A DNA stretch of 64,000 nucleotides, taken from Candidatus Bathyarchaeota archaeon. Lineage in GTDB: Archaea; Thermoproteota; Bathyarchaeia; Bathyarchaeales; Bathycorpusculaceae. The notes under the pieces were generated by a model. It was given only the letters and a program-made list of their open reading frames with translations, ran no database searches and was not told the origin of the DNA. The stretch covers positions 496,001-560,000 of the forward strand of contig JAOZHT010000002.1 of NCBI GenBank assembly GCA_026014735.1, read 5' to 3'. The position numbers and the translations under genes are program-made. Below are positions 1-8,157 of the stretch, one piece after another (the first letter of the stretch is position 1; the number at the start of each line of letters is the position of its first letter).

Positions 1-64
1 TACATGAAGTCAAGGATGAGTAAAATGCCGTTAAAACTAGATAAATGATTTACTAAAACGTAAC

Positions 65-676
65 TTAGATGATGTGTATCGCTTGTAATATTGTTAAGGC
101 AAACGCAAAACTTGAAACAGCAAAGGAAGCATAGGCTATTTTTACTGCTCTTGAAACCATAAGAATTTGGTAATATAAACTTGCATTATTGCATTGCTGC
201 TTTAGTGATTCAGAGTCTTTTTCTAATTCGTTTATTATTCTATTGATTAATTCTTTTAGTGAATTCCCTTTATTGACACAGGTAAGTTCTTTTCTTTTTT
301 TGCTGTCGTTTACAAAATCATCTGTATGGTATCTTATGCATTCTAATCCTCTGAGAGCAACATCGGCTGCAGTAATGCGAACCATAGTAATTTTCAATTG
401 TTTTCTATCAAAATTACCACAGAGTAATAATGTCATATCAACCTCCCTGCCCAGAGTTGAATAACCACCCTCTCCCCCTGATTCATTCCATTTTTCATAA
501 AAGGTCGATAACTGTTTAGCAATTTGTTCAATCTTATACAACCGCTCTTCAATTGAATCCTTACTTAAGTTAGACTTGTCTATATTGGCAGTAATATCTT
601 CTATCAAGCTAGCTGTCAAATCATTTGCTTTGTTAATAAAATCAAGCGCAACAAGCATTCTTTCTTCCTTAGTCAT
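65..676 (-). CDS. Unknown protein with C-terminal membrane helix
   Basis: The product is 203 residues and I do not recognise its family. The first two thirds are charged and probably helical, with many Lys, Glu and Asp. The last ~35 residues form one or two hydrophobic segments ending at the C-terminus, which suggests a tail-anchored membrane protein facing the cytoplasm. Codon use is AT-rich and unlike the GC-rich neighbours, so it may be recently acquired. A TATA-like stretch (minus strand, about 717-731) lies some 45 bases upstream of the ATG. It is divergent from pth2. The reading frame is clean and long for AT-rich DNA, so it is probably a real gene of unknown role. Confidence 0.6.
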   Translation of the reverse strand: MTKEERMLVALDFINKANDLTASLIEDITANIDKSNLSKDSIEERLYKIEQIAKQLSTFYEKWNESGGEGGYSTLGREVDMTLLLCGNFDRKQLKITMVRITAADVALRGLECIRYHTDDFVNDSKKRKELTCVNKGNSLKELINRIINELEKDSESLKQQCNNASLYYQILMVSRAVKIAYASFAVSSFAFALTILQAIHII

Positions 677-852
677 ACCGTATCAACGGTTGTTAGCTTA
701 ATTAGTTACCCATTTAAAGATATACTCTAAACTGAGTGACCTCAAATAGTATCGGAGAGAATTCTCCTAAGTGTGAAAAGAAAAGGGATTATCGCTTAAA
801 CATAAAAGCACCTTTTTAAGTATATGGTTGGATTTTAGAATGGGTAAGAAAA

Positions 853-1218
853 ATGTCCGACGAATTTGAGTATAAGCAAGTCATTGTTTTCCGCACGGAT
901 TTGCAGATGGGTAAGGGCAAGATCGCGGCGCAGGCAGGGCACGCAGCTATCTCCTCGGCGCAGGATGCTTATGTTCATCATAAGAAGTGGTGGGATGCAT
1001 GGCTTTTTGAGGGCCAAAAGAAGGTTGCGCTTAAAGTCGCCACGGAAAAGGAGCTCTGCGAACTTGAGGAGGCAGCCGAAGACCTGGGGTTGCCCCATGC
1101 GCTCATCGTGGACCGCGGCTTAACTCAGATTCCAGAGGGCAGCATCACCTGCCTTGGCATCGGACCCGCCCCAACCGGCATGATTGACCGCTTAACGGGA
1201 AAGCTTAAGCTGCTGTAG
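853..1218 (+). CDS. pth2: Peptidyl-tRNA hydrolase, Pth2 type
   Basis: Releases tRNA from prematurely dropped peptidyl-tRNA by hydrolysing the ester bond. The 121-residue product has the usual length for the archaeal/eukaryotic Pth2 family. It shows the family signature near residues 14-33 (FRTDLQMGKGKIAAQAGHA) and a C-terminal strand with GPAP, part of the fold that carries the conserved Asp/Thr site. The ATG at 853 follows a TATA-like box at about 819-826. truD starts 9 bases after the stop, a pairing seen in many archaea, so the two are probably one operon. It is unrelated to bacterial Pth1. Confidence 0.95.
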   Translation: MSDEFEYKQVIVFRTDLQMGKGKIAAQAGHAAISSAQDAYVHHKKWWDAWLFEGQKKVALKVATEKELCELEEAAEDLGLPHALIVDRGLTQIPEGSITCLGIGPAPTGMIDRLTGKLKLL

Positions 1219-1227
1219 GCGACTTTT

Positions 1228-2568
1228 TTGGCTGTTCCAGACATCGATCGGCTGCTGGGCATGGAGGTCTACGCCACCCATACCGTGGGCATCGGCGGCT
1301 CCATCAAGACTGCGCCAGAGGATTTTTTGGTGGAGGAGGTCCTGGTGGATGGCTCCAAAGCCAGCGTCGACTGCGAGGTTCCAAGCAGGGTTTTAGGCTC
1401 AAGCGCATCGCATCAGCGGTTTCTGCTCTGCATGCTAATTAAGCGTAACTGGGACACCTTCATCGCCACCAAAAACGTCGCGAAAGCACTGGGGATTGAG
1501 CCGCGGCGGCTGCAGTTCGCAGGCATCAAAGACGCCAAAGCCGTCACTGCCCAGTTCATCACGCTTGAGAACGTTTCGGTGGAGGAAGCCGCCAAAGTCG
1601 AGGTAACCGGCGTGCAGTTATTCCCCGTCGGTTATGTGCATGAGATGCTTTCGCTGTTCTATCTTCTGGGCAACCACTTCACAATCACAATCAAGGGCGC
1701 AGACGCCACAGTCGAGCAGATAAACGCGGCAATCAGCGAACTTGACGCTGCCGGGGGCATCCCCAACTTTTTTGGGCACCAACGCTTCGGCACCACCCGC
1801 CCCGTCACGCATCTGGTCGGCAAAGCCCTCACAGCCGGAGCCTTCGAGGAGGCAGCAATGCTGTTTCTGGCAAACCCCAGCAGCTACGAGCACCCCGCCT
1901 CGAGGCAGGCACGCCAGGAACTCGCAGATACCCATGACTTTAAACGCGCCGCTGAAGGTTACCCCAAGCAGCTGCGGTTCGAACGCCAAATGCTAGGCCA
2001 CCTCGCAGAGAACCCCACGGATTTCGTCGGCGCCTTCCAGCGGCTACCCCCCAAGCTCCAAGCGCTCTTTGTCCAAGCCCACCAAAGCTACCTCTTCAAC
2101 CGCTTCCTAAGCGGACGCATCAAAGCGGGGTTGCCTCTCAATGGGGCGTCGGTGGGGGATTTTGTGGTGGGTGTGGAGCGGTCGGGTTTGCCGTTGACTT
2201 CGATGCCGAAGGCTGTGACGGAGCAGAATCTGGGGCAGGTTAACTCTGCGGTGGCGGCGGGAAAGATGCGGGTTGCACTGCCAATTTTTGGGGTGAAGCA
2301 GAAGCTCAGCGGCGGCGTCATGGGGGAGGTGGAGCGGCGGGTGCTCTGTGAGGAGAACATCTCCGAGGAGGGGTTGCGGTTTAATGTGCTTTCAAGGGTC
2401 GGCGGCAAAGGCGGCTTGCGGACAGCTGCGACACCGGTTAAGGATTTCACTTATCAGATTTCAGATGGCACGGTGAAGGCATGTTTTATGCTGCTGCGGG
2501 GCTGCTACGCCACCGTGCTGTTGCGTGAACTCATCAAGCCCCAAGACCCCGTGGCAGCAGGCTTCTAA
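1228..2568 (+). CDS. truD: tRNA pseudouridine synthase D
   Basis: Isomerises uridine 13 of tRNA to pseudouridine. The 446-residue protein carries the TruD catalytic motif with its Asp (FAGIKDAKAVTAQ, about residues 97-109) and the second hallmark NFFGHQRFG around residue 180. The TTG start at 1228 is preferred to the ATG at 1261. It keeps the conserved N-terminal segment (P-D-x-x-LGM, then GGSIK..PEDFLVEE) and sits directly behind pth2. Length matches archaeal TruD, which has a large insertion domain between the catalytic halves. Cytoplasmic and presumably constitutive. Confidence 0.95.
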   Translation: MAVPDIDRLLGMEVYATHTVGIGGSIKTAPEDFLVEEVLVDGSKASVDCEVPSRVLGSSASHQRFLLCMLIKRNWDTFIATKNVAKALGIEPRRLQFAGIKDAKAVTAQFITLENVSVEEAAKVEVTGVQLFPVGYVHEMLSLFYLLGNHFTITIKGADATVEQINAAISELDAAGGIPNFFGHQRFGTTRPVTHLVGKALTAGAFEEAAMLFLANPSSYEHPASRQARQELADTHDFKRAAEGYPKQLRFERQMLGHLAENPTDFVGAFQRLPPKLQALFVQAHQSYLFNRFLSGRIKAGLPLNGASVGDFVVGVERSGLPLTSMPKAVTEQNLGQVNSAVAAGKMRVALPIFGVKQKLSGGVMGEVERRVLCEENISEEGLRFNVLSRVGGKGGLRTAATPVKDFTYQISDGTVKACFMLLRGCYATVLLRELIKPQDPVAAGF

Positions 2569-2629
2569 GCGCACTGCATAAACGCTGATAAATGGGAAGC
2601 TACTTCTCTACTGTCGGGAGCAGCTTTTA

Positions 2630-3193
2630 ATGGAGAATCCCCCTCAACCGCCGCCTCAATGCGTAATACCCATCCATAAACCCAGCCTACGAGAATACGC
2701 CTTCTTCTTTATAACAGGCATCGTAGTCAGCATCCCCTTCGCCGCCTTCTTCGAAAGCATCTACCCCTTCTCGATGGCGCTGCTGATTGTGGTGGTGGCG
2801 CCCTTCATCGAGGAACTCGCCAAGGTTTACCCCCTCTTCTACCGCCACGGAGAAACCGAACGCTCCATCGTCACGTTGGGGCTGCTAATCGGCCTGGGCT
2901 TTGGCATAGCTGAACTCGTCGAGTACACCATCATCGGCGGAGTCCCCTTCTACATCCGCATCCCCGGAGTGATCTTCCATGCCTCCAGCGCAACCATAAC
3001 TGCCTACGGCATCGCCAAAAAGAACCCGCTGCCCTACTACCTCATAGCGGTGTCGCTGCATGTAATCAACAACTTCTTCGCGCTAACAACCGACCTGCTT
3101 GCGTTGCTGGTGCAGCTTTTGGTGCTCATCGTCGTGTACTGGCTAGCCTGGCGCTTCTATCATAAGGCCAGACCCGACGTAATGGTGACTTAA
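2630..3193 (+). CDS. PrsW-like intramembrane metalloprotease
   Basis: A 187-residue membrane protein with about five hydrophobic segments. It shows the short motifs of the PrsW/CPBP-like glutamic protease superfamily: PFIEELAKV (EExxK-type, near residue 63), GFGIAELVEY (near 95), a membrane-embedded His in IFHASSAT, and SLHVINNFF near residue 140. In that family these residues form an intramembrane active site; bacterial PrsW cleaves an anti-sigma factor. Archaea lack that pathway, so the substrate here is unknown. The N-terminus is proline-rich. Its 3' end overlaps the convergent nadM gene by 4 bases. Confidence 0.75.
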   Translation: MENPPQPPPQCVIPIHKPSLREYAFFFITGIVVSIPFAAFFESIYPFSMALLIVVVAPFIEELAKVYPLFYRHGETERSIVTLGLLIGLGFGIAELVEYTIIGGVPFYIRIPGVIFHASSATITAYGIAKKNPLPYYLIAVSLHVINNFFALTTDLLALLVQLLVLIVVYWLAWRFYHKARPDVMVT

Positions 3194-3756
3194 CAGGCCC
3201 GGTCGGTCTGAGCTAAATCCTTAACCCTGTTCACGCCGTCGATTTCCAAAATAAACTCGGCGACGCTTCGGGGAACAAGCTGCTTCCAGCCCTCATCGTT
3301 TTTAACCATTTTTTCCCGCACAAGCGTGGACATGTAGAGTTTGCGGTCAAAATAGGGGATTTCACGCACGGGGTAACCTGCCTCCGTGAAAAGCCTGCGC
3401 GTCAAGGGCTCATTAGAGAATAACACGTCAAACTTGGGCGTGTAGCCTTCCACGGCGCTAACCCAGAGCATATGCAGATGCACATCGGGCACCGGTACAA
3501 TCCAGAGTTTGCCGTTTTCTACGCCTGCCTCCTCAAGTGCACGGCGAACCATAATCAACCGTTCCCCCGCTGTGAAGGGGTCATGGTGGGTGTGGCTGTA
3601 CTGGGCGCTGCCGATGACAACTACTAATTCATCAACCCTCTCCATGGCGTATTTGATGGCGTCTTGGTGTCCAATGTGGAAGGGCTGGAATCTGCCGACG
3701 TAGAGACCGCGAGTAACCAAGCTGTATCCCTGCTCTGTGGTTGGCTTTGGATACAT
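3190..3756 (-). CDS. nadM: Nicotinamide-nucleotide adenylyltransferase
   Basis: Transfers AMP from ATP to NMN (or NaMN) to make NAD(+) or its deamido form. The product shows the nucleotidyltransferase signature GLYVGRFQPFHIGH (HxGH) near residues 17-30 and a variant of the second ATP motif, MSTLVREKM, near 140. The annotated ATG adds about 14 residues to the usual archaeal N-terminus. A TTG about 13 codons downstream (start MVTRGLYVGRF) is an equally good start. NadC, which makes NaMN, is encoded 4 kb away at 7297-8151, so two successive NAD steps are present here. Confidence 0.93.
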   Translation of the reverse strand: MYPKPTTEQGYSLVTRGLYVGRFQPFHIGHQDAIKYAMERVDELVVVIGSAQYSHTHHDPFTAGERLIMVRRALEEAGVENGKLWIVPVPDVHLHMLWVSAVEGYTPKFDVLFSNEPLTRRLFTEAGYPVREIPYFDRKLYMSTLVREKMVKNDEGWKQLVPRSVAEFILEIDGVNRVKDLAQTDRAC

Positions 3757-3778
3757 TTATGATTTGCGCAGAGCCGCT

Positions 3779-4366
3779 TCAAATGTACTTTGCCAAGACA
3801 TCCTCAACGGGGAAAACCCTGAGGCAGCCGCCATCCACAGCGACCTCTTTGGGCTCCCTGTACCCTCGCCGTTCTCGCCTCAGAAACTCCAGCTTCACCC
3901 CAACTCCGCCAGCGCCATAGCCGCCCAATCCCAAATCAGACTTGACCACGCGGTGGCAGGGCACCACGATGGGGTAGCGGTTGCAGGCCATGGCGTTGCC
4001 CACAGCACGGGCGCCTCCACCTACCGCCACAGCGATTGCCCCGTAGCTGGTAACGTAGCCCACCGGTATCGCCATTGTGGCATGGAGCACCTTCTGGGTG
4101 TAGAGGGGCATATCCGCGGTTGATAAGCAAAAATCAACGTCAGTGTCTTTGCCCTCGTAGAGGCTTTGGAGGCCGCATAGCAGCGTCTGCGCGTGTGGGG
4201 TGGGTGTATGGAAAACTTGGAAGGGCAGGTTGAAGGGCAAGTTGATTAAGATGCTGTTTAGGGCTACTGGTTGGTGGCTGCTGAAGGCGCAGGCAACAGT
4301 TTCGCCTCCGCTTAGGGCAACTGCGAAGTGGACGCCTCCGAGGTTTTGGCTATAAATCTCGATCAA
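3779..4366 (-). CDS. ogt: Methylated-DNA-protein cysteine methyltransferase
   Basis: Repairs O6-alkylguanine by moving the alkyl group to its own cysteine in a suicidal reaction. The active-site motif VVPCHRVV lies near residue 150, followed by GLGGYGAG, and the helix-turn-helix region (GYVTSYGAIA) precedes it. The 195-residue length is normal, with a divergent N-terminal domain. It lies 23 bases upstream of nadM on the same strand, so the two may be co-transcribed, although the products are functionally unrelated. Confidence 0.93.
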   Translation of the reverse strand: MIEIYSQNLGGVHFAVALSGGETVACAFSSHQPVALNSILINLPFNLPFQVFHTPTPHAQTLLCGLQSLYEGKDTDVDFCLSTADMPLYTQKVLHATMAIPVGYVTSYGAIAVAVGGGARAVGNAMACNRYPIVVPCHRVVKSDLGLGGYGAGGVGVKLEFLRRERRGYREPKEVAVDGGCLRVFPVEDVLAKYI

Positions 4367-4403
4367 ACCTTACCCCTACGCAGGTTTGTTGGGCGCGTGG
4401 ATG

Positions 4404-4573
4404 TTAAAAGTTTCTGCGGAAAAAACCACTTGTGTCCCTGCAATCCATACAGGTTCCGACGACCGCGACATTGCTCAAGTTAGGTTTCTGCTCCAGCACA
4501 CTTCGCGCGTTTAAGGTGACGTAGCCGATGGTTTGCCGCATCTGTGGCATCTCAGCGGTTTATTCTCGCTCAT
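4404..4573 (-). pseudogene. Small zinc-ribbon protein split by a frameshift
   Basis: From the ATG at 4573 the frame reads MSENKPLRCHRCGK and stops after 20 residues. The overlapping frame continues as GYVTLNARSVLEQ and ends with GTCMDCRDTSGFF before a stop at 4404. One extra C in the CC of the AAACC context (about position 4530) would join them into a 56-residue protein with two CxxC pairs, CHRC and CMDC, a plausible zinc ribbon. The gene is therefore either interrupted in the organism or has one base missing in the assembly. It is divergent from the proteasome gene. Function unknown; small two-CxxC proteins are common in archaea. Confidence 0.6.
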
Positions 4574-4599
4574 GCTTGCTCGCCTAGCAGTTGTATAAT

Positions 4600-4640
4600 G
4601 GTTATAAGTAACCTTAATAGATTGTCTTGTGTATATCACA
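4600..4640 (+). promoter_or_regulatory. Promoter region of proteasome beta gene
   Basis: A TATA-like box (TTATAAG) lies at about 4602-4608 inside the palindrome GGTTA-TAAG-TAACC. About 20 bases downstream is a second dyad, GTGT-ATATC-ACAC (about 4629-4641), near the expected transcription start. The ATG at 4659 follows. Box position is read from sequence; that the dyads bind a regulator is inference. Confidence 0.45.
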
Positions 4641-4658
4641 CGAAAAGGCGAAAAACTT

Positions 4659-5372
4659 ATGGACAGATATGGATCACAAATTCCCACGCTCCCAACAATT
4701 CCACAGATTCCACTCACGCCCCAAGTGCAGATGCCAGAGCAGCAACAGCAGCCCCAACCCTATCAGGCTCCAAACGGGGGAGGCTGGATGCCGGGCGCCA
4801 CCACCGTCGGCGTCATCTTCAAAGGCGGTGTGCTTCTCGCCGCAGAGAAACGCGTCACCTACGGCTACTTCATAATGAGCCGAGGCGGCAAAAAAGTTTT
4901 CAAAGTTACAGATCGAATCGGCGTTGCCTGCGCAGGCCTCGTCGGAGACATGCAGATCCTTGCAAGAGAAATGGAGGCGCAAGCCAAACTCTACAGCATG
5001 GACGTAGGCAGACCCATAAGTGTACACTCATCCGCGAAGTTGCTGGCTAACGTGCTCTTTAACCGTCGCTACGCGCCACTCATCACCCAAACCATCGTGG
5101 GCGGATTAGACGAGGACGGCCCATCAATCTATGTTCTTGACGTTTTAGGCTCCCTTATCCCCGACAAATACGCGGCGGTCGGCTCAGGCACAGAAATCGC
5201 CATCGGAGTCATCGAGGAAGGCTACAAAGAAGACCTTACCCTCGAGGAAGCCAAAGCCCTCGTTAAACGCGCGGTTAAATCAGCCATCACCCGCGACGCG
5301 ACAAGCGGCGACGGCGTTGACTTTTTGGTCATCACCAAAGACGGCGTCGCTGAAGAATCCGCAAAATTCTAA
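4659..5372 (+). CDS. psmB: Proteasome beta subunit lacking Thr1
   Basis: A 20S proteasome beta-type subunit of the Ntn-hydrolase fold, part of the cytoplasmic protein-degrading barrel. The fold is clear: EKRVTYG after the first strands, GKKVFK carrying the equivalent of Lys33, GLVGDMQ, and RDATSGDGVDF with the conserved Asp/Ser. Where active subunits read G|TTTVG, this one reads PGATTVGV, so the nucleophilic Thr1 is Ala. It also has a Gln/Pro-rich leader of about 47 residues that probably stays uncleaved. I infer a non-catalytic beta subunit that pairs with an active beta encoded elsewhere, as proposed for one crenarchaeal beta. The ATG at 4659 is preferred to the one at 4629, which would lie at or before the transcription start. 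Confidence 0.88.
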   Translation: MDRYGSQIPTLPTIPQIPLTPQVQMPEQQQQPQPYQAPNGGGWMPGATTVGVIFKGGVLLAAEKRVTYGYFIMSRGGKKVFKVTDRIGVACAGLVGDMQILAREMEAQAKLYSMDVGRPISVHSSAKLLANVLFNRRYAPLITQTIVGGLDEDGPSIYVLDVLGSLIPDKYAAVGSGTEIAIGVIEEGYKEDLTLEEAKALVKRAVKSAITRDATSGDGVDFLVITKDGVAEESAKF

Positions 5373-5438
5373 ACCCACCTTTCCCCCAATTCTTTTAGTT
5401 ACATAGCAGGCAGCGGCTACCCCGCGTAGGTGTAAACT

Positions 5439-6062
5439 ATGACGTTTGAACTGAGTCAGCAGGAAGGAGAATTCCTCATAAAACTCGCCCGAGGTACCGT
5501 GAATGCTTACCTTGAAAACGGCGCCGCAACCCAGCCGCCCAAGGGCACCCCCAAAAAGCTCTTTGAGCGATGCGGCGTCTTTGTCACCATCAACACGCAG
5601 CAGGCAGATGAGAAGATGCTGCGGGGCTGCATCGGCTACCCCTACCCCACCAGTCCCCTGGTGAATGCAGTTATAGACTCCGCTATAAACGCCGCAACCG
5701 AGGACCCCCGCTTTGAACCTCTATCAATAGAGGAACTTGAAAGGGTTGTTTTTGAGGTCAGCGTGCTAACGCCGCCTGAAAAAGTCGAAACCAGCAACCC
5801 TAAAGAGTACATTTCCAAAATCAAAGTCGGCGAAGACGGCTTAATCATCGAACGCGGCTACAGTAAGGGACTACTGCTGCCCCAAGTGCCCATCGAGTGG
5901 GGCTGGTGCGAAGAAGAATTCCTCTGCCAATGCTGCATGAAAGCAGGCTTACCCCCCGACAGCTGGCTAACCCGCGACGCCAAAATCTACAAGTTCCACG
6001 CCATAATCTTCGAGGAACAAACCCCAAACGGCAAAATAGAACGCCTAAATTTAAAGCCCTAA
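5439..6062 (+). CDS. AMMECR1-domain protein
   Basis: A 207-residue member of the AMMECR1 family, found in archaea and eukaryotes and of unsettled biochemical role. The family hallmark is the segment MLRGCIGYPYPT near residues 58-69 (LRGCIG motif). Other conserved parts are AATEDPRFEPLS and the C-terminal cysteine-containing stretch EEFLCQCCMKAGL. In many archaea this gene travels with MEMO-like and radical SAM genes; none is adjacent here. It starts 66 bases after the proteasome beta stop and may be read from the same or its own promoter. Confidence 0.9.
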   Translation: MTFELSQQEGEFLIKLARGTVNAYLENGAATQPPKGTPKKLFERCGVFVTINTQQADEKMLRGCIGYPYPTSPLVNAVIDSAINAATEDPRFEPLSIEELERVVFEVSVLTPPEKVETSNPKEYISKIKVGEDGLIIERGYSKGLLLPQVPIEWGWCEEEFLCQCCMKAGLPPDSWLTRDAKIYKFHAIIFEEQTPNGKIERLNLKP

Positions 6063-7198
6063 TTCAGCAGGGTTTCAATGATTTCCACCGTGCGGTCCAG
6101 CCCCTGATACTTGCCTGAGAATCGGCTGATCTCCTCGGCTTTTTGGGTGTAGCCCTCAAGGTTTGCCTCCATCTTCTCCACGGCACGCTGAAGTTGCTTT
6201 CTGTTTTTTGCCACAATCGAGCAGCCCATTTTCTCCAGCTTCGCCGCGTTGCCCAACTGCTCAGGCTGCGTGGGCAGGCAGATGCTGGGTTTGCCGTACT
6301 TGAGGGTTTCAAAGCAGGTTGCGTGTCCACCGCTGAAAATCACGTATTTGGCATTTCGCAGCGCTTCCGCTCGCTCCTCCGCGGTGAGCCAAGTGTGGAG
6401 TTGGTAGTTAGCGATGGACGCGGAGGTTTTCTTGCCCGGCGTGCCTATGCTGATGACGCATTTGCTCTTGGTTTTCTCAAGCACAGGCAGGATGGTTTTA
6501 AGCAGGTGCGCTCGGCTTCCGACGGGTCCGCTGATGGGCGCAAAAATGTGCTCTGAAGCGCCGCTTTCGGGTTTGGTGTCTACGAAACTGCCGACGTACT
6601 CGGTTTTATCCGCTATACCCATGTGCGCTATGTTGCCGATGCTGAATTCTGAGACGGTGTAGGGCGGGGGGTTGTCGGGGATTACGATTTTTGTGGATGC
6701 CTTGTAGTAGCGTTCGATGAAGCGCTCGCCGGGGCTAAGCAGCGAGTTGAAGCCGTAGCTGGGGCGAATCATGTTTTCCACGTAGACCGAGGGGATTTTC
6801 CATCTGCTGGCGAGTCGAAGCGCGTTTATGTCGCCGTCGGCTATCAGAACGTCGGGGGCTATGTTGCGGATGTTTTCTCGGAGGTCATAGTAGCGGTGGA
6901 TGGTTTCGTAGGCGTTGGAGTTTTTGATTTCCATGCGGTTCTGCTCTAAATTGAAAAGGGGCAGCGGCAGAAACAGGTTAAGCAGCGACGCCGACGTGAG
7001 GATGCCATGTGCGTTCTCATACCATGAGATTGGTGTGCAGGGATAAACCTGCTTGAATTCTTTTTTAAGCAACTCGTATGCTTTGCCGCCGGAGAAAAAA
7101 TGCATGTCGTGTCCATGCTGCTCCAGCCGTTTCCCTAGGGGAATTAGCCTTGAAACGTGGCCCAAGCCCAACTCTGAGCAGCTCAGTAGCAGTCGCAT
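6059..7198 (-). CDS. MurG/UGT-like glycosyltransferase
   Basis: A GT-B fold glycosyltransferase of 379 residues. The N-terminus (MRLLLSCSELGLGHVSR) has the glycine-rich turn of nucleotide-sugar transferases. The C-terminal donor-binding part reads VIFSGGHATCFETL and LPTQPEQLGNAAKLEKMGC, typical of the MurG/UGT superfamily. I start it at the ATG at 7198, because the 62 extra residues of the longer frame have no family resemblance and run into the nadC promoter. Donor and acceptor cannot be told from sequence; archaeal relatives act in glycolipid or surface-glycan synthesis. It overlaps the AMMECR1 gene end by 4 bases (convergent). Confidence 0.82.
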   Translation of the reverse strand: MRLLLSCSELGLGHVSRLIPLGKRLEQHGHDMHFFSGGKAYELLKKEFKQVYPCTPISWYENAHGILTSASLLNLFLPLPLFNLEQNRMEIKNSNAYETIHRYYDLRENIRNIAPDVLIADGDINALRLASRWKIPSVYVENMIRPSYGFNSLLSPGERFIERYYKASTKIVIPDNPPPYTVSEFSIGNIAHMGIADKTEYVGSFVDTKPESGASEHIFAPISGPVGSRAHLLKTILPVLEKTKSKCVISIGTPGKKTSASIANYQLHTWLTAEERAEALRNAKYVIFSGGHATCFETLKYGKPSICLPTQPEQLGNAAKLEKMGCSIVAKNRKQLQRAVEKMEANLEGYTQKAEEISRFSGKYQGLDRTVEIIETLLN

Positions 7199-7296
7199 AC
7201 ATTTAACTGTTAAATGGATGATTCTATTTGAACTATAGCTTGCTTTAAGTGGGGAAAGGCAAGCATTTTTTAGATTAAGCCGCATGAATAGCATGT

Positions 7297-8151
7297 ATGT
7301 TTGTTCCCAGACGGATTGTAGAGGAAAAGCTTCTATCCCTCCTCGCCGACGACGTGGGGCAGGGAGATGTGACTGCAGCCGCAATAATCCCCGCAGACGC
7401 AGCGGCGCAGGCGGAGGTCGTAGCCAAAGCCGACGGCGTCGCAGCAGGCATCACAGAAGCCATTATCCTCGCCGAGGCATTAGGGCTAAAGGCAGAAGCC
7501 AAAGTTTTGGATGGCGCCGAAATCAAAAACAAGCAAGTCCTCATCAAACTCAGAGGCAACGCCCAAACCGTCCTCGCCGCGGAACGCACCATGCTTAATC
7601 TGCTCTCGCGGATGAGCGGCATCGCAACCCAAACCCGCAGCCTAACCCAAAAACTCACAAAAGCCCGTGCTAAAGCCAGAATCGCCGCCACACGCAAATC
7701 GGCGCCTGGGCTGCTCTACTTTGACAAGAAAGCCGTGGCGCTGGGCGGAGGCGACCCGCATCGGCTGCACCTCGACGATATGCTACTCATCAAGGACAAC
7801 CACCTGGCAATCGTGGGAGGCGTAGAGAAGGCAGTTGCATGCGCCAAGGCAGCTGCGTCTTTTTCCAAGAAAATCGAGGTTGAAGTCGCCACTGCCGAGG
7901 ATGCACTTGTAGCGGCTGGGGCAGGAGCAGACATCGTGATGCTCGACAACTTTACGCCGCAGCAGGCGCATGAGGCAGGCGTGAAGCTTCGACAGGCGGG
8001 ATTTGCCCATGTGCTTTTGGAGGTCAGCGGCAACATAACCGCCGAGAACCTGCTTGATTACGCAGCGGCAGAGGTGGACATCATCAGCATGGGCGCGTTA
8101 ACGCATAGCGTCAAAGCGTTGGATATAAGCCTGGAAATTGTGAAAAAATAG
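7297..8151 (+). CDS. nadC: Nicotinate-nucleotide pyrophosphorylase
   Basis: Quinolinate phosphoribosyltransferase: quinolinate plus PRPP gives NaMN, CO2 and PPi, the entry into de novo NAD synthesis. The 284-residue protein has normal length. It shows the N-terminal EDVGQGD-like segment (ADDVGQGDVT), the conserved TRKSAPGL, the run GGGDPHRLHLDDMLLIKDNH near residues 148-168, and EVEV-type strands of the barrel. nadA and nadB are not in the window; nadM is 4 kb upstream. An ATG four bases earlier is out of frame, so 7297 is taken as start. No clear ribosome-binding site is seen. Confidence 0.95.
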   Translation: MFVPRRIVEEKLLSLLADDVGQGDVTAAAIIPADAAAQAEVVAKADGVAAGITEAIILAEALGLKAEAKVLDGAEIKNKQVLIKLRGNAQTVLAAERTMLNLLSRMSGIATQTRSLTQKLTKARAKARIAATRKSAPGLLYFDKKAVALGGGDPHRLHLDDMLLIKDNHLAIVGGVEKAVACAKAAASFSKKIEVEVATAEDALVAAGAGADIVMLDNFTPQQAHEAGVKLRQAGFAHVLLEVSGNITAENLLDYAAAEVDIISMGALTHSVKALDISLEIVKK

Positions 8152-8157
8152 CTGTGC

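Noticed and set aside
4544-5050. 168-residue plus-strand frame over the proteasome gene
   Set aside because: It runs out of frame with the proteasome subunit, is Arg/Ser/His-rich and lacks conserved motifs.
6062-6662. Plus-strand frames opposite the MurG-like gene
   Set aside because: Low-complexity reversals of the glycosyltransferase reading frame; no start signal.
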